NCBI GenBank assembly: GCA_024638545.1
Contig: JAHEKD010000027.1
Coordinates: forward strand, 1 to 11,555
Origin: Gammaproteobacteria bacterium
Lineage (GTDB): Bacteria > Pseudomonadota > Gammaproteobacteria > Arenicellales > JAHEKD01
Direction of reading: 5' to 3'
DNA: 11,555 bases
A program made the translations under genes and the position numbers. Below are positions 1 through 8,752 of this stretch, in pieces. Each line of letters starts with the position of its first letter. Position 1 is the stretch's first letter. The notes below the pieces were generated by a model. That model was given only the letters and a program-made list of their open reading frames with translations. It searched no databases and was not told the DNA's origin.

Positions 1-935
1 CCGCCGTGCTGGCCGCCGCGCTTGTCTCGCTGTGGTTGATGCCAAAGGTGAATCATCGGCAGACTTGCAAAAGGGTAAATATTCAAAACCTGGGCACGCT
101 GCCAGAGCTCATTATCTTCACCACCCCAACCTGCAAAACGGTTATCAAATCCACCTATGCGCCGGTAAGCTGATTTTTTAATCGTCAAACTTCCCCCGCC
201 CTTGGCATTTTGTAAAACATATTCAGGAAAACAGGACATCGTTATACGCTTTTCAGAATAGAGCCGGTCAGAATCATCTTTATCCAGGCCAAATATATAA
301 CGCTTCAGATTGACCAGATCATAACCCATTTCGAAATACTTTAAGTGCATTTGCGCGTAGCAGGCCGGTACCAGTAAATCATTATCGTGGAGAATCAGAT
401 TCGCTGCGTTAGCATTTTCCACACCCAAATTAAATGCTGATGATCGATTATATAGCTCTGAATCGCTAACCTTTTGGTGAAAGTATCGAACCCACCCTGG
501 CAGCCGGTCACGAAGTTCAGGTTTAACAGATTGCTCAACAACTATACATTCAACCGCTTGATTTGTCTGGCCCGCTATTGACTGAATAACCAGATTCAGG
601 TTTCTAATTTTATCACTGCCCCGGTGTCCTATTATGAAACTGAAATCTGGCACTGGAGACGGCTCTAATTCATTTGATAAATAAAATGGATACTGTTCAC
701 AGGCCTTTTTGAACAGCCGGTTAGACAGTATCGGAAAATGATCTGCAATCCTCAGGTGTGATGTGAAATCATTCAGCAAACTCACCCCCAAACCCTGAAC
801 AGCCGGAACGTACTTTTCATTTCGGTTAGTAATATACATCCAGCTACTCTCTGAGTAATAAAGTTTAGATATGTACGCTGGCAGTTCGGACAGTAGCATC
901 GAAAAATAATTTCGAATTTGCCGGATATCAGTCAT
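1..935 (-). CDS. Glycosyltransferase, GT-A fold with galactosyltransferase-type C-terminal motif (3' end cut by window)
   Basis: An open frame runs from ATG at 935 to the window edge without a stop: 311 complete codons, C-terminus missing. Residues 97-102 (DFSFII) begin a family 2-like GT-A domain. LILHDND at residues 180-186 fits the metal- and nucleotide-binding DXD position, read here as DND. Residues 246-279 contain GGGSL, a GGFD segment and GWGGEDNELW, which resembles the WGGED motif of beta-1,4-galactosyltransferase and chondroitin-synthase-type enzymes. It probably adds a sugar to the lipid-linked repeat unit on the cytoplasmic side; donor and acceptor are unknown. About 95 residues precede the catalytic domain, longer than usual for simple GT2 enzymes, with no obvious membrane segment. 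The start is 24 bases after the amidotransferase stop and in the same frame. A TTG at 953 is an alternative start, plausible because neighbours use TTG. Fold assignment is firm; specificity is not. Confidence 0.85.
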   Translation of the reverse strand, partial: MTDIRQIRNYFSMLLSELPAYISKLYYSESSWMYITNRNEKYVPAVQGLGVSLLNDFTSHLRIADHFPILSNRLFKKACEQYPFYLSNELEPSPVPDFSFIIGHRGSDKIRNLNLVIQSIAGQTNQAVECIVVEQSVKPELRDRLPGWVRYFHQKVSDSELYNRSSAFNLGVENANAANLILHDNDLLVPACYAQMHLKYFEMGYDLVNLKRYIFGLDKDDSDRLYSEKRITMSCFPEYVLQNAKGGGSLTIKKSAYRRIGGFDNRFAGWGGEDNELWQRAQVLNIYPFASLPMIHLWHQPQRDKRGGQHG

Positions 936-959
936 TTGAACCGATACTTTCAAATCAGT

Positions 960-2774
960 TCAATTCAAAAATCTGGATTTGACCTCATGGGCCCATCGAC
1001 GTGCCCATGGTACGTGTCCGCCCTGTAGATGATCTTGTGATTTCCAGCTTTGCAAATGCGGATTAGACTCCAGCCAGTTCTTTACAGGCGTTTCGAAACC
1101 CGTCTTTTCTTTCGTAAAAATTTCTTCCGGCAAATGGTCCGCCATGATTTTATTCAAGATCTGTTTTTTCCGGGGCGTTTTGACTTTGACCAGCTGACTC
1201 GCGCATACATTTATCAACTTCCTGTCTATAAAGGGCACTCGAAGCTCAAGTGAATGACTCATTGAAGCCCAGTCTGCATCCCGAAGCAACTGGTTTTTCA
1301 TGTAATTATCAATCTCGAGCGCGGAAACTTTCAAGAATGGGTTTTTCAGGGATTTAAGCTGTATCGCCGTATTTTCCTCGAGCGCATCCAGTTCGCCTAT
1401 ACCACTTGATATAAAATCAGTGTTGAAATACAGGCCAAGATCCTGGTTTAGATACAAATTTCGTTTCAACTTGTAAGCATGATAAAACGAATTCTCGGTT
1501 GAAGACAGAAAACCACTTAATTTCGGATGAGACAAATGCGACAACAAACCTGAGAGTTTTGCAAGTGGCAGTGAAGCCCTGTTGAAAATTTTCATAATTT
1601 TAATAATCCTGTCGTACTTTGGCACATCCTTAAATGACGGGTAACCGGCAAAAAGCTCATCACCACCAAGACCTGATAAAACAGCCTTAAAGCCTTGTTT
1701 AGAGACTGATTTACTGATCATCCATACATTCAGTCCGTCAATACTCGGCTGGTCCATCGAGATAAAAAATGGCTCGAGCAGTTCATCCGACCCATCAAAC
1801 TGGAGTTTAAGCACCTGGTGTTTGATGCCAAGATGCTCCGCGCTTCGAATCGCGAGCCTGGACTCGTTTTGTCGTGCGCCAAATTCCTCAAAATCCAGCG
1901 TAAATCCAACCAGGTCATGATTTGTTCTGGCATAGTAGGCAATAACGTTGGAATCTATACCCGATGACAAAAACAGGCCCACTGGGACATCCGCAACCAT
2001 GTGTTGATTGACAGATTCTGATAAATTTTCAGCCATCAGCTCATAATCCAAAGGACTGCTGTCCGCATCATCATAGCGGGAATAATCCTGATAAATTGAA
2101 AAATAGGACAGCAGCTCCAGCCTGCCGGCGCTATTAATTTCAAGATAATGACCGGCGGGCAAGGCTTTAATTTGCTCATGAATGGTAAACGGTTCAGGTA
2201 CACTGCCGTGAATTAGAAAACCACACCACCCTGCAGCGCTGTGGGTCAGCTGGATTTCAGGCAGTTGCGCAATCGACTTCACCGTTGATGAAAAAACGAA
2301 TTCACCAGCAACAGTGGCGTAGTAAAACGGTTTGATTCCAAACGGATCGCGCGCGGCAAAAAACCTACGCTCCTGGTTATCCCATATTGCAAACGAAAAC
2401 ATACCTCGTAAATTCTCAAGCATTTTTGAACCTAAACAGTCATACATAGCCATCACCACTTCTGCATCAGACTGGGTACTAAAAACGTAACCTTTTTTTA
2501 CTAATTTTTTGCGCAACGATTTATAGTTGTAAATTTCGCCGTTAAAGGTCATAACATACCTGCCCAGCAGATACTCCATGGGTTGGTTTGAACGCCAACA
2601 TGGGTCTATAATGGACAGGCGATTGTGTGCTAGGCCCACCTGCTGACACTTTGAATACCAGTAACCGGAATCATCAGGCCCGCGCGCAATTGTCTGCTGG
2701 CTAATAGCTCTCAGCGAATGGCTGCTAATTTTTTTGCCTGATTGCAGGCTGATAATACCTGAAATTCCACACAC
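960..2774 (-). CDS. Asparagine synthase-family glutamine amidotransferase (glutamine-hydrolysing)
   Basis: This 604-residue protein has both domains of AsnB-type enzymes. The N-terminal class II glutaminase domain starts MCGISG, so Cys2 becomes the catalytic N-terminal nucleophile. It also shows NRLSI (51-55), FNGEIYN (77-83), SDAE (102-105) and DPFGIKPFYY (143-152). The synthetase domain carries the pyrophosphate loop LSSGIDS (269-275) and SGLGGDELFAGY (367-378), so ATP-dependent adenylation of a carboxylate looks intact. The start is GTG at 2774; the required Cys2 fixes it despite a weak ribosome site. It lies 8 bases after the UXS stop. Members in polysaccharide loci are often not asparagine makers: WbpS of Pseudomonas aeruginosa and WbtH of Francisella are linked to uronamide sugars in O antigens. 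A role in amidating a uronic acid of this polymer is therefore inferred. True asparagine synthesis remains possible. Confidence 0.92.
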   Translation of the reverse strand: MCGISGIISLQSGKKISSHSLRAISQQTIARGPDDSGYWYSKCQQVGLAHNRLSIIDPCWRSNQPMEYLLGRYVMTFNGEIYNYKSLRKKLVKKGYVFSTQSDAEVVMAMYDCLGSKMLENLRGMFSFAIWDNQERRFFAARDPFGIKPFYYATVAGEFVFSSTVKSIAQLPEIQLTHSAAGWCGFLIHGSVPEPFTIHEQIKALPAGHYLEINSAGRLELLSYFSIYQDYSRYDDADSSPLDYELMAENLSESVNQHMVADVPVGLFLSSGIDSNVIAYYARTNHDLVGFTLDFEEFGARQNESRLAIRSAEHLGIKHQVLKLQFDGSDELLEPFFISMDQPSIDGLNVWMISKSVSKQGFKAVLSGLGGDELFAGYPSFKDVPKYDRIIKIMKIFNRASLPLAKLSGLLSHLSHPKLSGFLSSTENSFYHAYKLKRNLYLNQDLGLYFNTDFISSGIGELDALEENTAIQLKSLKNPFLKVSALEIDNYMKNQLLRDADWASMSHSLELRVPFIDRKLINVCASQLVKVKTPRKKQILNKIMADHLPEEIFTKEKTGFETPVKNWLESNPHLQSWKSQDHLQGGHVPWARRWAHEVKSRFLN

Positions 2775-2782
2775 TTATATCA

Positions 2783-3721
2783 TCACTCAGCCAGCATTTT
2801 GTCAAAATAGTGAACCGTTTGCGCTAAACCATCTTCAAGTTCAACCACAGGCTGCCATCCCAGCATTTCCCTTGCCAGAGTAATATCAGGTTGGCGTTGT
2901 TTTGGATCATCTCCGGGAAGTGGCTTAAATACAATTTTGGAGTTCGAACCCACAATCCTAATAATAGTTTCAGCTAGCTGGAGTATCGTGAATTCAACAG
3001 GGTTACCCAGGTTAATCGGGCCCGTGATTTCGTCGTCACTGTTCATCAGCTTGACAAGACCGCTCACCAGATCATCCACATAACAAAATGAACGGCTTTG
3101 TGAACCTGTTCCATAGACAGTGATATCCTTACCCTTGAGCGCCTGGACAATAAAATTTGAAACTACTCGGCCATCATTCGGATGCATTTTAGGGCCATAG
3201 GTATTAAATATGCGGGCAACCTTAATTGGCAGTTTATGTTGGCGGAAATAATCAAAAAACAGCGTCTCAGCACAGCGCTTGCCCTCATCGTAACACGACC
3301 TGATACCAATTGGATTGACATTTCCCCAGTACGCCTCGGTTTGGGGATGTTGTTGAGGGTCACCATAGATCTCACTGGTTGACGCCTGTAAAATTTTAAT
3401 TTTCAGTCTCTTCGCCAGACCCAGCATATTTATTGCACCATGCACGCTGGTTTTCGTCGTTTGCACAGGATCATTCTGATAATGCACCGGCGATGCAGGA
3501 CACGCAAGATTGTATATTTCGTCCACCTCCAGATAAACCGGAAAGGTCACGTCATGACGAATTATTTCAAAATTAAAATCAGACATTAAATTGGAAATAT
3601 TATTTTTTACGCCGGTATAAAAATTATCAAGTGCTAATACTTCGTGATCCTGGCTTACTAATTTTTCGCAAAGATGAGAGCCGAGAAATCCTGCTCCCCC
3701 AGTGACTAAGATTCGTTTCAA
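2783..3721 (-). CDS. uxs: UDP-glucuronate decarboxylase (UDP-xylose synthase, UXS)
   Basis: This 312-residue extended short-chain dehydrogenase converts UDP-glucuronate to UDP-xylose and CO2 using bound NAD+. The Rossmann motif TGGAGFLG is at residues 7-14. UXS-specific stretches follow: [11 protein letters not shown] (72-82), TSEIYGDP (115-122) with the acid/base-region Glu117, the catalytic YDEGK at 144-148, and [17 protein letters not shown] from 170. The substrate-binding segments [11 protein letters not shown] and [10 protein letters not shown] come later. Length is normal for bacterial UXS. The start is TTG at 3721, which overlaps the TGA of the Wzy-like gene by four bases (TTGA). An in-frame TGA lies 18 bases upstream and a GAGG sits 8 bases before the TTG, so no other start fits. 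The overlap suggests translational coupling. The product implies xylose, or a xylose-derived pentose, in the polymer; this is inferred from context. Confidence 0.95.
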   Translation of the reverse strand: MKRILVTGGAGFLGSHLCEKLVSQDHEVLALDNFYTGVKNNISNLMSDFNFEIIRHDVTFPVYLEVDEIYNLACPASPVHYQNDPVQTTKTSVHGAINMLGLAKRLKIKILQASTSEIYGDPQQHPQTEAYWGNVNPIGIRSCYDEGKRCAETLFFDYFRQHKLPIKVARIFNTYGPKMHPNDGRVVSNFIVQALKGKDITVYGTGSQSRSFCYVDDLVSGLVKLMNSDDEITGPINLGNPVEFTILQLAETIIRIVGSNSKIVFKPLPGDDPKQRQPDITLAREMLGWQPVVELEDGLAQTVHYFDKMLAE

Positions 3722-5088
3722 TTCAGTTGCCTCATATCAAATGTTAAATTCTCAATTGCCAGGGTAAGCGCCGTAACGCTAAAAAATAAAATTGCCACCG
3801 GCGGGATTAGCAAATTAGTTTCCACACATTCATGGATCATAAAAGCCAGCACACCAATCATCAGTGAACTTGTAATATACATATGAACCCGGTTTTTTTT
3901 AAATATTTTCAGGATTTTTCTAAAATATGCACAGGCTACCAGAGTACCCAGCAGCACACCGGCCAATCCTGTCTCAACGGCCAAGTGCAGATAACCGCTG
4001 TGCGCGGTGAATACCCGAAGCGGGGTGACCGCATCACTTTTGTACATTGGGAATGTCCATTCGAAGGCGCCAGCACCAATACCAAATAAAGGAAAATCTT
4101 TCCACATTTCAATCACGCCGTGCCACAATAAAGGCCGTCCACTTAACGTCAAGTTATCGCGCAATTGCGCAAGATTCAGTTCGCGACTGCCATAAAAAAT
4201 CAAGATCACTGACATTATGGCAATAAATAAAAATAGACCTGTTAATACCTTGAACGAAAATTTCTGAATTGTCACAATCAGGGTAATTAAAACCACAGAC
4301 ACAACCAGTGACAGCAAGCCACCTGCTGAACCGGCCTTGATTAATCCATAAAATAACGCCAGCTCACCTAATCCGATTAAACCGATGGCAACGGTGAATA
4401 CCGCTGTGTTTAGTTGATATGAAATTGATTTCAGGTAAACGAGCAGCGTAAGCCCTGCAGCAATTGACAAATTGATTAGTGCAGAAAGATTATTACTGTT
4501 GACAAACGTACCGGTCAATCGATACGAATGACCATCTGTTTGTCCAGCCGTTATATATTCGTAGCCCAGATGCTTGGCTACCTCATCAAATATAATCTGA
4601 TAGAGGCCGATTAAAAAAATTGTCAACGTGATTAATACGAAGTGCCAATGTCTTGATATCAGCCTGGATAAAAGAACAAACAAAATAAAATAGCTGCACC
4701 AGGTGATGAAAAACCAGAATGTTCCACTGATGTCTGCCGTTAATACGGCTTTACCTTTTAAACCATAAGCATCAACTTGCCACAGCGCTGCCATGGATGA
4801 CGAAAGTGCATCCACGACGGACCTTGGTAGTGGTATAAGCTGAATTGCAATATAGGCGAGAATTGCCATCAAAAGCCATTCAATAGCGCCAATTCTGTTT
4901 CGCACGGTTTCAGCTTTATTAACTGCAGCAGGTTGAATTATCTTTGAGAGTGCAAAAACAGCCATGATCAGGCTTGTTGCGCCCAGAAGGCTTATGGCAA
5001 GCTGCTGCAGGGTAAACTTTAAAGGTAATGTAGGGAAGACAATAATGCACGCAAGCGCAACCACACAGACACTGACCAGTATTGACAA
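3718..5088 (-). CDS. O-antigen ligase/polymerase (Wzy-like) membrane protein
   Basis: This 456-residue protein is strongly hydrophobic, with about 10-12 membrane segments across residues 2-22, 30-50, 68-84, 124-140, 149-166, 200-275, 281-299, 366-388 and 405-445. It has the O-antigen ligase/polymerase pattern: [11 protein letters not shown] (190-200), a periplasmic loop with SGRPLLWHG (316-324) and [10 protein letters not shown] (335-344), and [13 protein letters not shown] (362-374), whose His and Glu match family-conserved positions. Lipid-linked repeat units would be joined here at the periplasmic face of the inner membrane. Sequence alone does not separate a polymerase (Wzy) from a ligase (WaaL), but its position beside a Wzz/BY-kinase favours polymerase. 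The start is TTG at 5088: an in-frame TAA lies 24 bases upstream, and an ATG at 5108 is out of frame. The ribosome site is weak. The 3' end overlaps the UXS start. Confidence 0.88.
   Translation of the reverse strand: MSILVSVCVVALACIIVFPTLPLKFTLQQLAISLLGATSLIMAVFALSKIIQPAAVNKAETVRNRIGAIEWLLMAILAYIAIQLIPLPRSVVDALSSSMAALWQVDAYGLKGKAVLTADISGTFWFFITWCSYFILFVLLSRLISRHWHFVLITLTIFLIGLYQIIFDEVAKHLGYEYITAGQTDGHSYRLTGTFVNSNNLSALINLSIAAGLTLLVYLKSISYQLNTAVFTVAIGLIGLGELALFYGLIKAGSAGGLLSLVVSVVLITLIVTIQKFSFKVLTGLFLFIAIMSVILIFYGSRELNLAQLRDNLTLSGRPLLWHGVIEMWKDFPLFGIGAGAFEWTFPMYKSDAVTPLRVFTAHSGYLHLAVETGLAGVLLGTLVACAYFRKILKIFKKNRVHMYITSSLMIGVLAFMIHECVETNLLIPPVAILFFSVTALTLAIENLTFDMRQLN
3730..3733 (-). promoter_or_regulatory. 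Ribosome binding site supporting the TTG start of UXS
   Basis: GAGG lies eight bases before TTG 3721, inside the last codons of the Wzy-like gene. With the TTGA stop/start overlap, it supports a real TTG start and coupled translation. Confidence 0.65.
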
Positions 5089-5115
5089 AACGTTGACAGT
5101 TTTTCCATATTAATT

Positions 5116-5766
5116 TTACTGCGACAGAGTCTGTTTCAACACATCTTCCTGCCCGTAAATTATCGCATATCGCCTGACATGGATCAGGCCGCGATAATCC
5201 ATCGAATATCTAAACAGACTTTGTAAGCGCTTTTTTATCTGGAATTGACTTGATGGCTGTGGATTTAAAGCCAGCAATTTAAAACATATCATTGCAAGCT
5301 CCGCTTTTAAATCCTGGTCTTTAGGCACGAATGATATGAGCTCATCCAGCTTAGGTAATATATATTCTGCTGGGGCGCCCTGGTCGATCAACAGATCCAA
5401 TTGACCGGTCAATAGCTGGACGTCTCTGGGCCTTAATGATAATGAATATTTATAATAGTTTTGCGCTCTCGATACCAATAACTGTTGCTTACCCTTATCA
5501 GGTGTCTGGGCAATATGCTCATTGAGAACTGCTATCAGCATGGCCCCGATGTCTGCATCCCAGGGTAATTTTTGATGCAGTTGCTCAAACTCTAAACGGA
5601 TGGACTGTCGCCCACCGTTATCCAGTGAAAAGAATTGCGTTTGCGGGCTGTCATTTAATTTGGTCACCAGGTCCTGCACTTTCGCCAGGGCGACAAAAAC
5701 AGAGGATGAAAAATAAACAAGCAGTAATGAAATCAATAGCAAAATTACGTTAAGTGAGCGCTGCAA
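5116..5766 (-). CDS. Small single-pass membrane protein of unknown function in EPS operon (possibly VpsP-like)
   Basis: This is a 216-residue protein that I do not recognise from a clear motif. Residues 7-28 form one hydrophobic segment after a short MQRS start, so it is an inner-membrane anchor or uncleaved signal with the rest probably periplasmic. The remainder is predicted mostly helical, with repeated amphipathic helices (for example around residues 92-135) that suggest a TPR-like solenoid, though no canonical TPR consensus is visible. Size, topology and position between the co-polymerase and the Wzy-like gene recall the VpsP-type proteins of other EPS loci. That is a weak analogy, not a sequence match. 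The start is TTG at 5766, with AAGAG five bases upstream. The only upstream alternative in this frame before the TGA stop is an ATA. It lies 23 bases after the kinase gene and is probably co-translated. Confidence 0.75.
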   Translation of the reverse strand: MQRSLNVILLLISLLLVYFSSSVFVALAKVQDLVTKLNDSPQTQFFSLDNGGRQSIRLEFEQLHQKLPWDADIGAMLIAVLNEHIAQTPDKGKQQLLVSRAQNYYKYSLSLRPRDVQLLTGQLDLLIDQGAPAEYILPKLDELISFVPKDQDLKAELAMICFKLLALNPQPSSQFQIKKRLQSLFRYSMDYRGLIHVRRYAIIYGQEDVLKQTLSQ

Positions 5767-5789
5767 TGTAACTCTTGGCCGGTCTGTAT

Positions 5790-7928
5790 TTATGCCGTTT
5801 TCTTTAGTTCATTACCATAGTAAGAATAGTAATAATTCAAACCATGCTTACCGTAAGCTTTATTTGGTTTGTCAAGCTGGGTCAGAACCAGGCCGGTGGG
5901 ATTCACGTTAGCTAAATTCAGGCGTTTTATGGTTTCTCTGGTCATTTTGATCGTAGTTGAACCCGCCTTTACAGCGACCAGGACAACATCGACCAGTTTA
6001 CCCAGTATTATTGAGTCGCTTACCGGCAATACCGGCGCCGTGTCGATAACGATATATTTGTACCTGGTTTTGATTTCATCAAGGAATTCATTGAACCTCT
6101 CACTCGCCAGGAGTTCCTGGGGGTTGGGAGGTATTGTACCGGACGGGAATATTGTCAATTTTTCAAAAGTCGAATGAATGTAAGTCGACTCTTCAAAAGT
6201 GGACAGTCCCGCCAGAAAATCGACAAGGCCGACTTTACCTCTGTTGTCATCCTCTGACTCAAACACGCTGGCAATTCTCGGTTTTCGCAGATCGGCGTCA
6301 ATCAATATTGTTTTATCGATCTTGGACAGGGAGAAGGCAAGGTTGGATGCAACTGTTGTCTTTCCCTCGGCCTGAATTGAAGATGTAATCAAGATAGTCT
6401 GGGGCTGCTGGTCAAAATTCGAAAACAGGATATTGGTTCGAATATGGTTAATGGCTTCAGAGAAAATTGATTTGGAATTCGCTGAATAGTAGATTTCCGG
6501 ATTAGCGATCTGTTTTTTACCGGTAATCAACGCGGAAAGTACCTTGTTTGATAAAAACGGCAGTTGGCCCAACACGGGTAATTTCAACTTGTGTTCGATG
6601 TCGTCTACGGTTTTATAGGTACGATCGAGAAATGACAGCAACAGCGAAAAGACCACACCAAAAAATGTTCCAAATAAACACCAGAGCATAATGCCTCTTC
6701 TAAGGTTTGGTGAAAACGGCGCAGAGGCGGGTTCGGCCTTATCAAGGACTTTAACCGTGTTGATATTTTGATTCCCGGTTATGTTGAAACCTTTGAATCT
6801 TGACAGGTAATTAAGATACAGCTCTCGATTAGTTTCAACCTCGTTTTCCAGTTTAACCAGGTCATAGACAATATCCTTATTATCCAGGCGGCTGATAGAA
6901 CTCTTGTCAATCGTCGACTGTAATGATGCCAGACCCACGTACGCCTTACGCACCAGTGGGTGCTTGGACCCGTAACGTGCCAATAATTCATCATACTCAA
7001 GCTTTGCGTTGTTATACTGGCGGTTTAACTCATTGATATTCGCATTATTCTGGTCTTCATAGGTAGTCGCATCAGTCAGCTGAACTTTCTTTTGAAAATC
7101 CAAAAGCTTGTTTTCTGAATCAAGCAATTCAAGTTTCGCCCTCTCAAGCTGGTCTACCAGCCACTGTGCGGTGATCTGGTTAACCTGCTGCTTGGATTCA
7201 TAAATAAAATCCTGATAGACTTCAGCAATTAAATTCAAAATTGTTGAAGCAAACACACGATCTGTTGAAACAAATGATAATGTCAGCAGTTGGCTTTTAT
7301 CTCCTCCTGCAGTTCTCAAACCGGATTTAATCATATTTGTATAGCGATTAATCAAATGACTCTGGTCATTGGTATCGCTGCTTACAGTTTGCTCGGCTCG
7401 TGCCTCAATTTCTGAACCTCTGAAAATCGTGGATACTGCTGTAACAGTCTCGTTAAACATTTTTCTGGCCGAACCCATCCATTCATATAATGGCGACTGT
7501 TTTAGATGCGTAGTGGCTTGTGCCGGTACGTTAATATCCTCCTCAATAATTCTTAACGCAACCTTTTCAGCCAGCTTTTTACTGCTTAAAATTTCAAATT
7601 GTGTTTGATAGTAGTGTTGGGTCAGGTAAACCAGAAATCTTGCGCTTTCATTGCCAGAAACGCCCGCATTTAGATCAGGCTCATTGAGCATTGTCAGTTG
7701 TGAGCGATACAGTATGGGTTTCTTGGCTGTATCGTACCAGCCAAATATCGTGAAAAATACGATGCAAAATAAAATCAGGTATTTGAACTTTCTCAGTGCA
7801 TAAACGAGATTGGAGAGAAAATGTGTAGCCTGACCCTGTATATCCTCCTTCTCAAACACTGAAGATAGCTGGTTGAGATGACTATCCGAAGGTTGGCCAT
7901 TATTATCCAAATTAAATGATTTATTCAT
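5790..7928 (-). CDS. Polysaccharide co-polymerase fused to BY-kinase (Wzc-like)
   Basis: This 712-residue inner-membrane protein controls polymer length and export. A cytoplasmic N-terminus precedes TM1 (about 49-64). A large periplasmic Wzz-type domain follows, with long coiled-coil-like helices around 240-380. A GNVR-type segment leads into TM2 (about 411-433) through KAEPASAPFSPN (397-408). The cytoplasmic tyrosine kinase domain has Walker A around AEGKTT (520-525), Walker A' TILIDADLRKP (540-550) and Walker B YIVIDTAP (625-632). The C-terminal tail holds six tyrosines at 692, 699-701, 703 and 704, the usual autophosphorylation cluster. Cyclic phosphorylation and ring assembly are known for this family. 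One oddity is that the usual EX2RX2R oligomerisation motif reads EAINHIR (491-497), with Asn at the first Arg position. ATG at 7928 lies 20 bases after the export gene and has no clear Shine-Dalgarno. No phosphatase gene is adjacent. Confidence 0.96.
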   Translation of the reverse strand: MNKSFNLDNNGQPSDSHLNQLSSVFEKEDIQGQATHFLSNLVYALRKFKYLILFCIVFFTIFGWYDTAKKPILYRSQLTMLNEPDLNAGVSGNESARFLVYLTQHYYQTQFEILSSKKLAEKVALRIIEEDINVPAQATTHLKQSPLYEWMGSARKMFNETVTAVSTIFRGSEIEARAEQTVSSDTNDQSHLINRYTNMIKSGLRTAGGDKSQLLTLSFVSTDRVFASTILNLIAEVYQDFIYESKQQVNQITAQWLVDQLERAKLELLDSENKLLDFQKKVQLTDATTYEDQNNANINELNRQYNNAKLEYDELLARYGSKHPLVRKAYVGLASLQSTIDKSSISRLDNKDIVYDLVKLENEVETNRELYLNYLSRFKGFNITGNQNINTVKVLDKAEPASAPFSPNLRRGIMLWCLFGTFFGVVFSLLLSFLDRTYKTVDDIEHKLKLPVLGQLPFLSNKVLSALITGKKQIANPEIYYSANSKSIFSEAINHIRTNILFSNFDQQPQTILITSSIQAEGKTTVASNLAFSLSKIDKTILIDADLRKPRIASVFESEDDNRGKVGLVDFLAGLSTFEESTYIHSTFEKLTIFPSGTIPPNPQELLASERFNEFLDEIKTRYKYIVIDTAPVLPVSDSIILGKLVDVVLVAVKAGSTTIKMTRETIKRLNLANVNPTGLVLTQLDKPNKAYGKHGLNYYYSYYGNELKKTA

Positions 7929-7948
7929 GGATTGTAATCAATATTGAA

Positions 7949-8752
7949 TCAGAACCAGCGTTTTTTAACCGTAATAACATCACCGGGCATGACGGGTTCA
8001 TGCAGTTTGATTTTCATTGGCTTTTCCTCGCTATCTCTGCGTACAGTTACATTTCTCTTGGACGCGAACGGAGTGTATCCGCCGGCAACGATAATCGCTT
8101 TTTCTATACTCAGACCGTCCTCAAAGGGATATCTGCCGGAACGTATTACTTCACCATAAATATAGTAGTAGTTGGCGGCCGCGTGCACGACTGAGTAAGA
8201 AACTATATCTCCCGGTAAAATCAGATCATCCAGGGTGACAGGATGAAAGCGCTCCGAATTTCTCTGTATTTCCACCTGGGTTAAATCCATATTGTTCGTG
8301 TTAATTTGAGCCAGGGCTGATAAAATTCGCAGCGTCATGCCTTCCTGGTACTCGATTTTACCGGCCCTGTCTATCGCACCGGAGACTATAACCGGACGAT
8401 AGCTGACAATATTAACCGAAACCTGTGGATCGGAAATAAACCCTGCCCGAAGTTTTTTCTCAATCATCATTGCCAGCGAAGCAGTTGTTTGCCCAATTAT
8501 TTCAAGATCGCCAATTAACGGGTAATCGTAGGTGCCGGCCAGAGGCACACGCACATTATCACTGCTTATATCAGGTTCACCAAATACAGTCACGGAGACT
8601 ATATCCCCGGGTGATAAAATATACTCGCTGTTCGCAAATGAACTGCTTTGACTCTCGATCTGATCACTGTTCTCAGTCGACTGCGAATAGGCTGACTGGT
8701 TAAAGCCGGTAAGCAGTAATAGACAAAAAATACTACGGAAAAAAATGTTCAT
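7949..8752 (-). CDS. Periplasmic polysaccharide export protein (Wza-like OPX, short form)
   Basis: This 267-residue exporter component starts with a signal peptide (residues 1-23, hydrophobic core FCLLLLTGF, likely cleavage after AYS). Cys10 is not in a lipobox, since Phe precedes it, so it is probably not a lipoprotein, unlike E. coli Wza. The Poly_export domain spans about 42-118, with YILSPGDIVSVTVFGEPD at its start. Two SLBB-type domains follow, at about 119-185 and 194-265; the second includes VIRSGRYPF and AGGYTPFA. The protein ends at VKKRWF, with no C-terminal amphipathic helix to cross the outer membrane. That, and a length of about 270 against about 380 for Wza, place it with OPX proteins that need a separate barrel, and one is encoded just upstream. 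ATG at 8752 is supported by GAGG seven bases ahead. It should form the periplasmic conduit joining the co-polymerase to the barrel. Confidence 0.93.
   Translation of the reverse strand: MNIFFRSIFCLLLLTGFNQSAYSQSTENSDQIESQSSSFANSEYILSPGDIVSVTVFGEPDISSDNVRVPLAGTYDYPLIGDLEIIGQTTASLAMMIEKKLRAGFISDPQVSVNIVSYRPVIVSGAIDRAGKIEYQEGMTLRILSALAQINTNNMDLTQVEIQRNSERFHPVTLDDLILPGDIVSYSVVHAAANYYYIYGEVIRSGRYPFEDGLSIEKAIIVAGGYTPFASKRNVTVRRDSEEKPMKIKLHEPVMPGDVITVKKRWF

Noticed and set aside
5869..6388. Plus-strand open frames of 102 and 84 codons
   Set aside because: They lie wholly antisense to the highly conserved kinase domain, have no ribosome site of note and no recognisable protein features.
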